Positions 1-5,595 of a DNA stretch of 5,595 nucleotides are shown here, one piece after another. How positions within the stretch are numbered: position 1 is the first letter of the stretch; each line of letters starts with the position of its first letter. The stretch is from positions 1-5,595 of the forward strand of contig URNQ01000131.1 in NCBI GenBank assembly GCA_900549245.1, given 5' to 3'. The notes under the pieces were generated by a model, which ran no database searches, had not been told where the DNA came from, and saw only the letters and a list, made by a program, of their open reading frames with translations. The translations under genes and the position numbers were made by a program. Source of the DNA: an uncultured Collinsella sp. (GTDB lineage: Bacteria > Actinomycetota > Coriobacteriia > Coriobacteriales > Coriobacteriaceae).

Positions 1-1
1 C

Positions 2-55
2 CTCGGCCTCACCGGCAGCGTCGCTGCTGTCGCAGGGCTTGGTCTCACCGGCTGC
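2..55 (+). other. Lipoprotein signal peptide (C-terminal part) with lipobox
   Basis: The translated segment is LGLTGSVAAVAGLGLTGC, a hydrophobic core ending in the lipobox L-T-G-C with the lipidated Cys at bases 53-55. It is followed by GGSSSDEGS, a flexible tether rich in Gly and Ser. The charged N-region is outside the window. Base 1 is C, which would suit a preceding TTC (Phe) codon; F-L-G at this place is common after a twin-arginine motif (inference only). Confidence 0.85.
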
Positions 56-1576
56 GGTGGCAGCTCTAGCGACGAGGGTTCCGCTTCCGGTTCCACCGAT
101 TCCGCCAACCGTGGCGGCGGCGTGATCACCGCTGGTTCCGCTTACGCTCCGTCCAGCTTCGATCCCGCCAGCACCGGCTCCGCTGTGGGCCTGGGTGCTA
201 ACTGGCACGTCGTCGAGGGCCTCTACGGCATCGATTACCACGACTACAGCACCTTCAACGAGCTCGCCACCGACGATCCCAAGTCTGTGGACGACACCAC
301 TTTCGAGGTCACCATCCGCAAGGGCGCCAAGTTCTCCGATGGCACCGAGGTCACCGCTGACGATGTCGTCGCTTCCTACACCGCTTGCGCCGCTTCTGCT
401 ACGTATGCTCCGTTCTTCCAGCCCTTCGAGTCCATCGAGGCCAAGGACGCCAGCACCGTGACGGTCAAGACCAAGGTCCCCAACTTCTCCCTGCTCAAGG
501 ATCGTCTGGCCATCGTCCGCGTTACCCCGGCCACCCAGACCGAGGAGGATCGCGCCAAGCAGCCGATCGGCTCCGGCCCCTGGATGTACGACTCTATCTC
601 CGATACCGAGATCACCCTGGTTCCCAACCCCGAGTACAACGGTGAGTATGCTGCCGAGGATAAGAAGATCCAGTACAGCATCCTGACCGACCCCACCGCT
701 CGCGTTACCGCTCAGCAGGAGGGCTCCACGCTCGTTATGGAGCTCGTTACCGCTGACGCCGTCGACCAGCTCGAGAGCGCCGGCTGCAAGATCGATAACG
801 TTCAGGGTTTCGGCACCCGCTTCATCATGTTCAACGTCGCCAAGGAGCCTTGGAACAACGTCAAGGTCCGTCAGGCTGTCATGTATGCACTCGACACCGA
901 GAAGATGGTCAGCAACACCTTCGCCGGCCTTGCCACCGCTGCCAGCTGCTACCTGCCCAAGAGCTTCACCAACTATCATGAGGCTTCCACGGTGTACAAG
1001 ACCGACGCCAAGAAGGCTAAGAAGCTCATCGAGGAGTCTGGCATCACCCCGGGTGCCATCACCCTGCGCACCACCGACAACGAGCAGATTAAGGGCATGG
1101 CCGCCCAGGTCAAGAATGACCTCGACGCTCTCGGCTTCGATGTGACCATCCAGACCGATACCTCGCCGGCCACCTACGCTGCCATCGACGGCGGCGAGGC
1201 CTACGATATCCTCCTTGCCCCTGGCGATCCTTCCTGCTTCGGCGCCGACCCCGACCTGCTGCTCAACTGGTGGTACGGCGACAACGTCTGGATGCAGACC
1301 CGTTGCCCGTGGAAGGAGTCCGCTGAGTGGCAGAAGCTCCACGGTCTCATGGACGAGGCTCTTGCCGCTGAGGGCGATGAGCAGCAGAAGAAGTGGAACG
1401 AGTGCTTCGACATCATTGCCGACAACGCCGTTCTGTACCCCGTTGTCCACGTCAAGACCGTCTCCGCTTCCTGGGACGATCCGTCCACTGCGCCCAACGG
1501 CGAGGCCCTCGATGGCTTCAAGGGCATCGGCACGACGAGCATGTCCTTCAGGGGCGTTGCGACCGTCAAGGCGTAA
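2..1576 (+). CDS. Extracellular solute-binding lipoprotein of a peptide/nickel-type ABC importer (SBP_bac_5 family), 5' partial
   Basis: This is the ligand-capturing subunit of the importer, anchored by lipid to the outer face of the cytoplasmic membrane. The reading frame is open from base 2 with no start codon in the window, giving 524 residues; probably only the first 10-15 are missing. A hydrophobic stretch runs into a lipobox L-T-G-C (Cys at bases 53-55), followed by a Gly/Ser-rich linker typical of lipoproteins. The mature part is about 507 residues, a normal size for the family. Family hallmarks, numbered from window codon 1: FEVTIRKGAKFSDGTEVTAD at about 101-120, IGSGPW at 189-194, VKVRQAVMYALD at 247-258, and a hydrophobic C-terminal segment around 471-490. 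A GTG at base 122 is in frame but lies after the lipobox, so it is an internal Val. Six cysteines besides the lipidated one are present. It leads the operon, with the permease and ATPase genes following after a 157-base gap. Family assignment is firm; the ligand (peptide, nickel or other) is not determined. Confidence 0.93.
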   Translation, partial: LGLTGSVAAVAGLGLTGCGGSSSDEGSASGSTDSANRGGGVITAGSAYAPSSFDPASTGSAVGLGANWHVVEGLYGIDYHDYSTFNELATDDPKSVDDTTFEVTIRKGAKFSDGTEVTADDVVASYTACAASATYAPFFQPFESIEAKDASTVTVKTKVPNFSLLKDRLAIVRVTPATQTEEDRAKQPIGSGPWMYDSISDTEITLVPNPEYNGEYAAEDKKIQYSILTDPTARVTAQQEGSTLVMELVTADAVDQLESAGCKIDNVQGFGTRFIMFNVAKEPWNNVKVRQAVMYALDTEKMVSNTFAGLATAASCYLPKSFTNYHEASTVYKTDAKKAKKLIEESGITPGAITLRTTDNEQIKGMAAQVKNDLDALGFDVTIQTDTSPATYAAIDGGEAYDILLAPGDPSCFGADPDLLLNWWYGDNVWMQTRCPWKESAEWQKLHGLMDEALAAEGDEQQKKWNECFDIIADNAVLYPVVHVKTVSASWDDPSTAPNGEALDGFKGIGTTSMSFRGVATVKA

Positions 1577-1591
1577 GACTCGCTTGAGTCT
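1576..1591 (+). repeat. Short inverted repeat directly after the lipoprotein stop
   Basis: AGACTC (1576-1581) and GAGTCT (1586-1591) form a perfect 6-bp stem with a 4-base loop, GCTT. It begins at the last base of the TAA stop codon. No U-tract follows, so it is not a terminator on its own. It may protect the 3' end of the first gene's transcript, or may be chance. Confidence 0.4.
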
Positions 1592-1604
1592 GTATGCAGG
1601 ATGT

Positions 1605-1619
1605 CGGTCGTTGGGACCG
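1605..1619 (+). repeat. Short inverted repeat in the intergenic region
   Basis: CGGTC (1605-1609) and GACCG (1615-1619) form a perfect 5-bp stem with a 5-base loop. It is the second of four consecutive hairpins between the binding-protein gene and the first permease gene. Short enough to be chance alone; it is listed because of the cluster. Confidence 0.3.
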
Positions 1620-1638
1620 TATCCTCATAGTTGAAACA

Positions 1639-1672
1639 AAGACCCGGGCGACCTCGATGTCGCTCGGGTCTT
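1639..1672 (+). terminator. Terminator-like hairpin between the binding-protein and permease genes (probably leaky)
   Basis: The arms 1641-1652 (GACCCGGGCGAC) and 1659-1670 (GTCGCTCGGGTC) pair over 12 bp with a single G-U wobble (1647 with 1664) and a 6-base loop, CTCGAT. Two flanking A-U pairs (1639-1640 with 1671-1672) extend it to 14 bp. An A-rich stretch precedes it and a weak T-containing tail (TTGTAATG) follows. The stem is strong but the tail is poor, which fits partial termination. In this operon type such a hairpin commonly lets the binding protein be made in excess over the membrane subunits. A purely mRNA-stabilising role is the alternative. Confidence 0.65.
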
Positions 1673-1675
1673 GTA

Positions 1676-1693
1676 ATGAGTATCCGTACTCAT
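1676..1693 (+). repeat. Perfect 7-bp inverted repeat upstream of the first permease gene
   Basis: ATGAGTA (1676-1682) and TACTCAT (1687-1693) are exact reverse complements separated by TCCG. The element lies 40 bases before the permease start. It sits between a weak -35-like TTGTAA (1671-1676) and a weak -10-like TATACC (1693-1698) spaced by 16 bases, so it could be an operator over an internal promoter. Each promoter box matches the consensus at only four of six positions, so this reading is speculative. It could equally be an RNA hairpin. Confidence 0.4.
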
Positions 1694-1719
1694 ATACCAG
1701 TTGGTCCTACCGACAAAAG

Positions 1720-1728
1720 AAAGGGGAG
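1720..1728 (+). promoter_or_regulatory. Ribosome binding site that fixes the GTG start of the first permease
   Basis: The purine run AAAGGGGAG ends five bases before GTG at 1734. It is the only good Shine-Dalgarno-like sequence here. It selects GTG 1734 over the in-frame TTG at 1701, which lies upstream of this site and would place the site inside the coding region. Confidence 0.75.
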
Positions 1729-1733
1729 AGAAC

Positions 1734-2690
1734 GTGAACAACTTGCTACGTTTGATTGGAAGGCGTCTTGTGGCGCTGCCGATCATGGCATTGGGCGTCA
1801 CCGTCCTGGTGTTCTTCCTTATGTCGTTCTCCAAGACCGACCCCGCCTACACGGCGTTGGGTGACGGTGCCTCGCCCGAGGCGGTTGCCGAGTACCATGA
1901 GAAGTATGGTCTGGACGACCCCTGGCCTGTGCGCTACGTGCGCTATATGGGCGATTTGATCCATGGCGACATGGGCACCTATGGTGCTGCTCGCAACTCC
2001 GTTGCCAAGCGCATCTCCACGGCCCTGCCCGTCACGATGCAGCTGACCTTCATCGGCCTTGCCATCGGTGCGGTCGTTTCGTTTTTACTCGGCGTCATCG
2101 CGGCACTGTATCGCGACAAATGGCCGGACCAAGTGATCCGCGTCTTTTCCATCGCCGGCTTGGCAACCCCGTCGTTCTGGCTTGCCGTTCTGTTGATCCT
2201 GCTGTTCTCTTCCTACCTTAAGGTGCTTCCGGCATCGGGTGCTCTGCCTCACTTCACCACGAATCCGGCTGGCTATCTGGGACGTATGATCATGCCCGCT
2301 ATCGCCTTGGCATTTCCGCTGACGGGCCAGATGACTCGTATCGTGCGTACCGCCATGGTCGAGGAGCTCGATAAGGATTATGTCCGTATGGCTCCCCGCG
2401 CCGGCGTTCCCGAGAAGGTCGTCGTCGGCATCAACGTTCTTCGCAATGCGCTGATCACCCCGGTCACCACCCTCGGTCTTAAGATCGGTTACCTCATGGG
2501 CGGCGCCGTCGTCATCGAGGTTATCTTCAACCTCCCCGGCATGGGCACCGCGATTCTGCAGGGCGTTCAGGGCAACGAGGCGAACCTGGTTCAGGGCGTC
2601 GTTATCGTCGTTGCTCTTGCCTTCATCATCATCAACATCGTGGTTGACATGCTCTACCTGCTCATCAACCCGCGCATCAGGACGGTGTAG
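1734..2690 (+). CDS. DppB/OppB-type ABC transporter permease
   Basis: One of the two membrane subunits that form the import channel. The product is 318 residues from GTG, normal for the family. From this start the N-terminus reads MNNLLRLIGRRLVALPIMAL, matching the usual Arg-Arg followed by a first membrane helix (about 9-30). A periplasmic-side loop follows (about 31-100), then the BPD_transp_1 domain with further helices near 101-122, 138-160, 186-200, 240-262 and 285-311. The ATPase-coupling (EAA) loop is at about 214-240 (DYVRMAPRAGVPEKVV, then VLRNAL). The family's usual A-R-A-K-G is here A-P-R-A-G, with a proline at residue 221. The C-terminal motif FNLPGMG (265-271) and ending INPRIR are classic. 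Its TAG stop is three bases before the next gene, so translation is probably coupled. Codons near the 5' end are less biased than in the neighbours, including CTA (Leu5) and TTA (Leu118). Confidence 0.95.
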   Translation: MNNLLRLIGRRLVALPIMALGVTVLVFFLMSFSKTDPAYTALGDGASPEAVAEYHEKYGLDDPWPVRYVRYMGDLIHGDMGTYGAARNSVAKRISTALPVTMQLTFIGLAIGAVVSFLLGVIAALYRDKWPDQVIRVFSIAGLATPSFWLAVLLILLFSSYLKVLPASGALPHFTTNPAGYLGRMIMPAIALAFPLTGQMTRIVRTAMVEELDKDYVRMAPRAGVPEKVVVGINVLRNALITPVTTLGLKIGYLMGGAVVIEVIFNLPGMGTAILQGVQGNEANLVQGVVIVVALAFIIINIVVDMLYLLINPRIRTV

Positions 2691-2693
2691 ATT

Positions 2694-4709
2694 ATGGTAA
2701 AGATTCGAGAGAAGCAAACCGAGCAGCTCGAGAAGGCTGCCTCCAAGGGGCTCAAGCTCGGTGGCTGGAAGAAGATGACGCTGTCTTCTAAGATTGCCGC
2801 CGTCGTGTTGGTGCTGGTCGCCCTGACTGCGATTCTGGCGCCCCTTCTTGCCCCCTATAGCCCGGTCGAGATTTTTACGGCTCGCCAGGCTCCCGGCAAC
2901 GGATTTATCTTCGGTACCGACGATAAGGGTCGCGACATTCTGTCGCGCATGCTCTACGGTGGTCGTTACTCGCTGATTATCGGCTTTGGCGCCACTGCCA
3001 TGGCTCTGGTCTGCGGCTCGGTCGTGGGCGCCCTTGCGGCGGTTTCGCGCAAGGCCGTTTCCGAGACGATCATGCGTATCCTGGACATCATCATGTCCAT
3101 CCCGGGCATCGCCCTCGCGGCCGTCTTCGTCTCCATCCTGGGCAACTCCGTGCCGTCGATCATCTTCGCCATCGGCTTTATGTACACTCCGCAGATTGCC
3201 CGTATCGTGCGCGCCAACATCGTGTCCGAGTACGGCGAGGACTATGTCCGCGCGGTCATCGTTTCCGGCGCCAAGGCTCCGTGGATTTTGATCAAGCATG
3301 TTCTGCGTAACTGCATCGCCCCGATCATGGTCTTCACCGTTACCCTGGTCGCCGACGCCATCATCTTCGAGGCCTCGCTGACCTTCATCGGCGCTGGTAT
3401 CCAGGAGCCCACCGCTACCTGGGGCAACATCCTCGCCGACGCCCGCGGCGGCGTGCTCGCCGGCCGTTGGTGGCAGGCGCTGTTCCCGGGCCTGGCCATC
3501 ATGATCACCTGCCTGGCGCTCAACATCCTCTCCGAGGGCATTACCGACGCCATGGCCGCTGCTCCCTCCGCCGCCCTGGATCCGACCGATTCCTCCAAGC
3601 GTCGCGAGGCCGACCTGCTGGTCTCCGACCCCGTTCGCGCCTACAAGGAGCAGGCCCAGTCCCTCTCCGCTCGCCTTGGCGCCCTGCGCGATGTCGAGCT
3701 CAAGCGTGACGATCGCCATGTGCCCGACGAGTCTGTCGAACCGATCCTTTCGGTCCGCGATTTCTGCATCCAGTTTGAGCATCACGGCGATATCAACGTC
3801 GTCGACCATGTCAACTTTGACGTCCGTCCTGGTCAGACCATGGGCCTGGTGGGCGAGTCCGGTTGCGGTAAGTCCATCACCACGCTGGCCATCATGGGCC
3901 TGACCGACGACGATGAGCACCTTTCCGGCGAGGTCCTCTGGGAGGGCCGCGACCTGCTCAAGATGAGCAAGAAGGAGTGGTTCGGCCTGCGCGGTACCGA
4001 TATCGCCATGGTCTATCAGGACGCCCTGTCCTCGCTCAACCCCTCCATGCTCATCTCTGCCCAGATGAAGCAGCTCACCAAGCGCGGCGGCACCCGCAGC
4101 GCCGAGGAACTCCTGGAGCTCGTGGGCCTCGACCCCAAGCGTACGCTCGAGAGCTACCCGCATGAGCTTTCCGGTGGCCAGCGGCAGCGTGTCCTGATCG
4201 CTATGGCCCTTACCCGCGACCCCAAGCTGGTCATCTGCGACGAGCCCACGACCGCTCTGGACGTTACCGTCCAGAAGCAGGTCATTAAGCTGCTCAACGA
4301 TCTTCAGGCCAAGCTCGGCTTTGCCATGATCTTCGTCTCGCATGACCTGGCGCTGGTCGCCGAGGTCGCCCATAACATCACGGTGATGTACGCCGGTCAG
4401 GTTATCGAGCAGGCGCCCACCAAGGAGCTGCTCACCAACCCGATCCACGAGTACACCCGCGGTCTTCTGGGTTCCGTTCTGTCCATCGAGAGCGGTTCGG
4501 GCCGCCTGCACCAGGTGCCCGGCGCCGTTCCGAGCCCGCGCGATTTCCCCAAGGGCGATCGCTTCGCGCCCCGCTCGAGCCATCCGCGTATTGGCCTGGA
4601 CACCCGTCCGGTCTTCAAGCGCGTGCCCGGCACCGAGCACTTCTATTCCGAGCTCCCCGACGAGGTGCTCAAGGCAAATGGTTTGACCCCTCACGCGGAG
4701 GTGATGTAG
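2694..4709 (+). CDS. Fused DppC/OppC-type permease and DppD/OppD-type ATPase in one polypeptide
   Basis: A 671-residue protein supplying both the second channel subunit and one of the two ATP-hydrolysing domains. Residues 1-286 are the permease: first helix about 33-55, the OppC N-terminal region with FGTDDKGRDILSRMLYGGR (73-91), helices near 95-118, 127-148, 152-168, 208-228 and 262-283, and a coupling loop at about 182-210. A polar linker of about 60 residues (287-349) leads to the ATPase domain. There I see Walker A GESGCGKS (387-394), Q-loop Gln442, signature LSGGQRQR (492-499), Walker B ending Asp516-Glu517, D-loop ALD (521-523) and H-loop His550. All catalytic elements are intact. The C-terminal oligo_HPY-like region (about 600-660, VPGAVPSP then FAPRSSHP) has no cysteine. 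No stop or frameshift breaks the join, and no convincing ribosome binding site precedes a second start. Such fusions are known in actinobacteria. The gene's own ribosome binding site is weak (AGGA, 2679-2682), which suggests translational coupling to the gene before. Confidence 0.95.
   Translation: MVKIREKQTEQLEKAASKGLKLGGWKKMTLSSKIAAVVLVLVALTAILAPLLAPYSPVEIFTARQAPGNGFIFGTDDKGRDILSRMLYGGRYSLIIGFGATAMALVCGSVVGALAAVSRKAVSETIMRILDIIMSIPGIALAAVFVSILGNSVPSIIFAIGFMYTPQIARIVRANIVSEYGEDYVRAVIVSGAKAPWILIKHVLRNCIAPIMVFTVTLVADAIIFEASLTFIGAGIQEPTATWGNILADARGGVLAGRWWQALFPGLAIMITCLALNILSEGITDAMAAAPSAALDPTDSSKRREADLLVSDPVRAYKEQAQSLSARLGALRDVELKRDDRHVPDESVEPILSVRDFCIQFEHHGDINVVDHVNFDVRPGQTMGLVGESGCGKSITTLAIMGLTDDDEHLSGEVLWEGRDLLKMSKKEWFGLRGTDIAMVYQDALSSLNPSMLISAQMKQLTKRGGTRSAEELLELVGLDPKRTLESYPHELSGGQRQRVLIAMALTRDPKLVICDEPTTALDVTVQKQVIKLLNDLQAKLGFAMIFVSHDLALVAEVAHNITVMYAGQVIEQAPTKELLTNPIHEYTRGLLGSVLSIESGSGRLHQVPGAVPSPRDFPKGDRFAPRSSHPRIGLDTRPVFKRVPGTEHFYSELPDEVLKANGLTPHAEVM
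4697..4705 (+). promoter_or_regulatory. Strong ribosome binding site inside the end of the fusion gene
   Basis: GGAGGTGAT is a near-perfect Shine-Dalgarno sequence. Its GGAGG core (4697-4701) lies eight bases before ATG 4710. It lies within the last codons of the fusion gene and serves the second ATPase. Its strength suggests the second ATPase is translated at least as well as the membrane subunits. Confidence 0.85.
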
Positions 4710-5537
4710 ATGAGCGAGACCGCAGTCAACGGCGTCGAGCCGATCATCTTCCTTGATGACGTCCACGTCACCTTTAGGACCCGTACCGGCTCGATTCTGC
4801 ACCCTAACCTGGTTCACGCCGTCCAGGGTGTAACGATTAGGCTCATGCCCGGTCAGACGATCGGCATCGTCGGCGAGTCCGGTTGCGGTAAGTCCACCAC
4901 CGCCAACGTCATGTGCGGCCTGCAGGCCCCCACGAGCGGCAAGGTCTACTTTAAGGGCAAGGACGTTACCAAACGTACCGCCGAGGACCGTCGCCACATG
5001 GGTCGCGTCATCTCGGTCGTGTTCCAGAACCCGGCCACGGCACTCAACCCCCGTATGGTCGTTCGCGAGCAACTGCTCGACCCCATGCGCGTCCACAACC
5101 TGGGTACCGAGGCCGAGCAGGAGAAGCGCGTCAAGGAGCTCTTGGAGCTCACCGGTCTGCCCAGCTCCGCCGCCGAGGTTCTTCCCGGCCAGCTTTCGGG
5201 CGGCCAGCGCCAGCGCGTCGCAATTGCCCGTGCCCTGTCGCTGAACCCCGATGCCATCATCGCCGACGAGCCCACCTCGGCTCTGGACGTTTCGGTTCGC
5301 GCGCAAATTCTGAACCTGCTGACCGACCTTAAGAAGGAGCTCGGCCTGGCCATGGTGTTCATCAGCCATGACATCCAGACGGTCCGCTATATCTCTGACG
5401 ACATCATCGTTATGAATGGCGGCAAGATCGTCGAGCAGGGCGAGGCCAAGCAGGTCTTCCAGCACCCTCAGGACCCCTACACCAAGATGCTGCTCGGTGC
5501 TGCGCCGTCGCTGCTGCATCCCAAGCTCGGCGAGTAG
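4710..5537 (+). CDS. DppF/OppF-type ABC transporter ATPase, short form
   Basis: The second cytoplasmic ATPase, expected to pair with the ATPase half of the fusion protein to form the nucleotide-binding dimer. The product has 275 residues. Motifs: Walker A GESGCGKS (55-62), Q-loop Gln106 in VVFQNPATALNP, signature LSGGQRQR (162-169), Walker B ending Asp186-Glu187, D-loop ALD (191-193) and H-loop His220. All are intact, so both ATP sites should be competent. Family members are often around 320-330 residues because of a C-terminal oligo_HPY extension. This one stops soon after the PYTKMLLGAAPS segment (256-266) and lacks it. The ATG touches the preceding TAG stop with no gap, and a strong ribosome binding site lies upstream. 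It is the last gene of the visible operon. Confidence 0.95.
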   Translation: MSETAVNGVEPIIFLDDVHVTFRTRTGSILHPNLVHAVQGVTIRLMPGQTIGIVGESGCGKSTTANVMCGLQAPTSGKVYFKGKDVTKRTAEDRRHMGRVISVVFQNPATALNPRMVVREQLLDPMRVHNLGTEAEQEKRVKELLELTGLPSSAAEVLPGQLSGGQRQRVAIARALSLNPDAIIADEPTSALDVSVRAQILNLLTDLKKELGLAMVFISHDIQTVRYISDDIIVMNGGKIVEQGEAKQVFQHPQDPYTKMLLGAAPSLLHPKLGE

Positions 5538-5557
5538 CCTCGCTTTCCCTCCCGTGC

Positions 5558-5579
5558 GCCCCGGTCCCCTGCCCGGGGC
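5558..5579 (+). repeat. GC-only inverted repeat just after the operon, possible transcript end
   Basis: GCCCCGG (5558-5564) and CCGGGGC (5573-5579) form a perfect 7-bp stem with an 8-base loop, starting 20 bases after the last stop codon. It is followed by a run of C rather than T on the + strand, and no T-tract follows on the - strand either. The position suggests a transcript end, but it lacks the tail of a standard intrinsic terminator. Confidence 0.35.
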
Positions 5580-5595
5580 CCCCCCGCCACACATG

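Noticed and set aside
122..1576. GTG at 122 as the start of the binding-protein gene
   Set aside because: The frame stays open upstream to base 2 and encodes a signal peptide with lipobox. The GTG lies in the post-lipobox region, so it is an internal Val codon.
195..1634. Overlapping open frames on both strands within the binding-protein gene
   Set aside because: They are shadow frames with Arg/Ser/Pro-rich low-complexity translations and no supporting ribosome binding sites or domains.
1701..2690. TTG at 1701 as the start of the first permease
   Set aside because: It would put the purine-rich ribosome binding site inside the gene and add 11 atypical residues (first residues MVLPTKERGE). 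GTG 1734 has correct spacing and gives the standard permease N-terminus.
3720..4709. Separate start at GTG 3720 for the ATPase half of the fusion
   Set aside because: GTG 3720 is in frame near the domain boundary, but no Shine-Dalgarno-like sequence precedes it and the frame is unbroken from the permease. A minor internal start cannot be fully excluded.
2085..5594. A 1169-codon open frame on the - strand across three genes
   Set aside because: Its codons are exactly opposite the sense codons of three same-phase genes. It stays open only because the sense strand has no TTA, CTA or TCA codons in that stretch, as expected for GC-rich DNA. Its translation is low-complexity in Gly, Asp, His, Leu and Arg with no recognisable domain, while the + strand genes are clear family members.
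5592..5595. ATG at the right edge as the start of another gene
   Set aside because: Only three coding bases are visible and the preceding sequence has no clear ribosome binding site, so nothing can be supported.

Overview
The window holds most of one operon for a complete peptide/nickel-type (Dpp/Opp family) ABC importer, read left to right on the + strand. The DNA is GC-rich with codon third positions mostly G or C, the binding protein is a lipoprotein, and the membrane and ATPase genes are packed with almost no spacing. Together with a permease-ATPase fusion gene, this suggests a Gram-positive actinobacterium, most likely a gut Coriobacteriia such as Collinsella. That assignment is an impression from sequence style, not a database match.

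Layout: (1) bases 2-1576, an extracellular solute-binding lipoprotein whose first residues lie off the left edge. (2) Bases 1577-1733, a 157-base intergenic region with four inverted repeats in a row, the third a strong terminator-like hairpin, ending in a ribosome binding site. (3) Bases 1734-2690, a DppB/OppB-type permease starting at GTG. (4) Bases 2694-4709, one 671-residue polypeptide joining a DppC/OppC-type permease to a DppD/OppD-type ATPase. (5) Bases 4710-5537, a second, short DppF/OppF-type ATPase whose start abuts the previous stop. (6) Bases 5538-5595, a short C-rich tail with a GC hairpin and no supportable gene.

The lipoprotein captures the ligand outside the membrane and delivers it to a channel made by the two permease domains. 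The two ATPase domains, one tethered to its permease and one free, power import. The terminator-like hairpin after the first gene fits the common arrangement in which the binding protein is made in excess over the membrane complex. The ligand cannot be told from sequence; a peptide is the default guess.

I see no mobile element, CRISPR array, RNA gene or new biological system. The points worth a second look are the permease-ATPase fusion, the loss of all cysteines from the fusion's C-terminal region where relatives often carry an iron-sulfur motif, the unusual coupling loops, the in-phase gene junctions, and the inverted-repeat cluster between genes 1 and 2.
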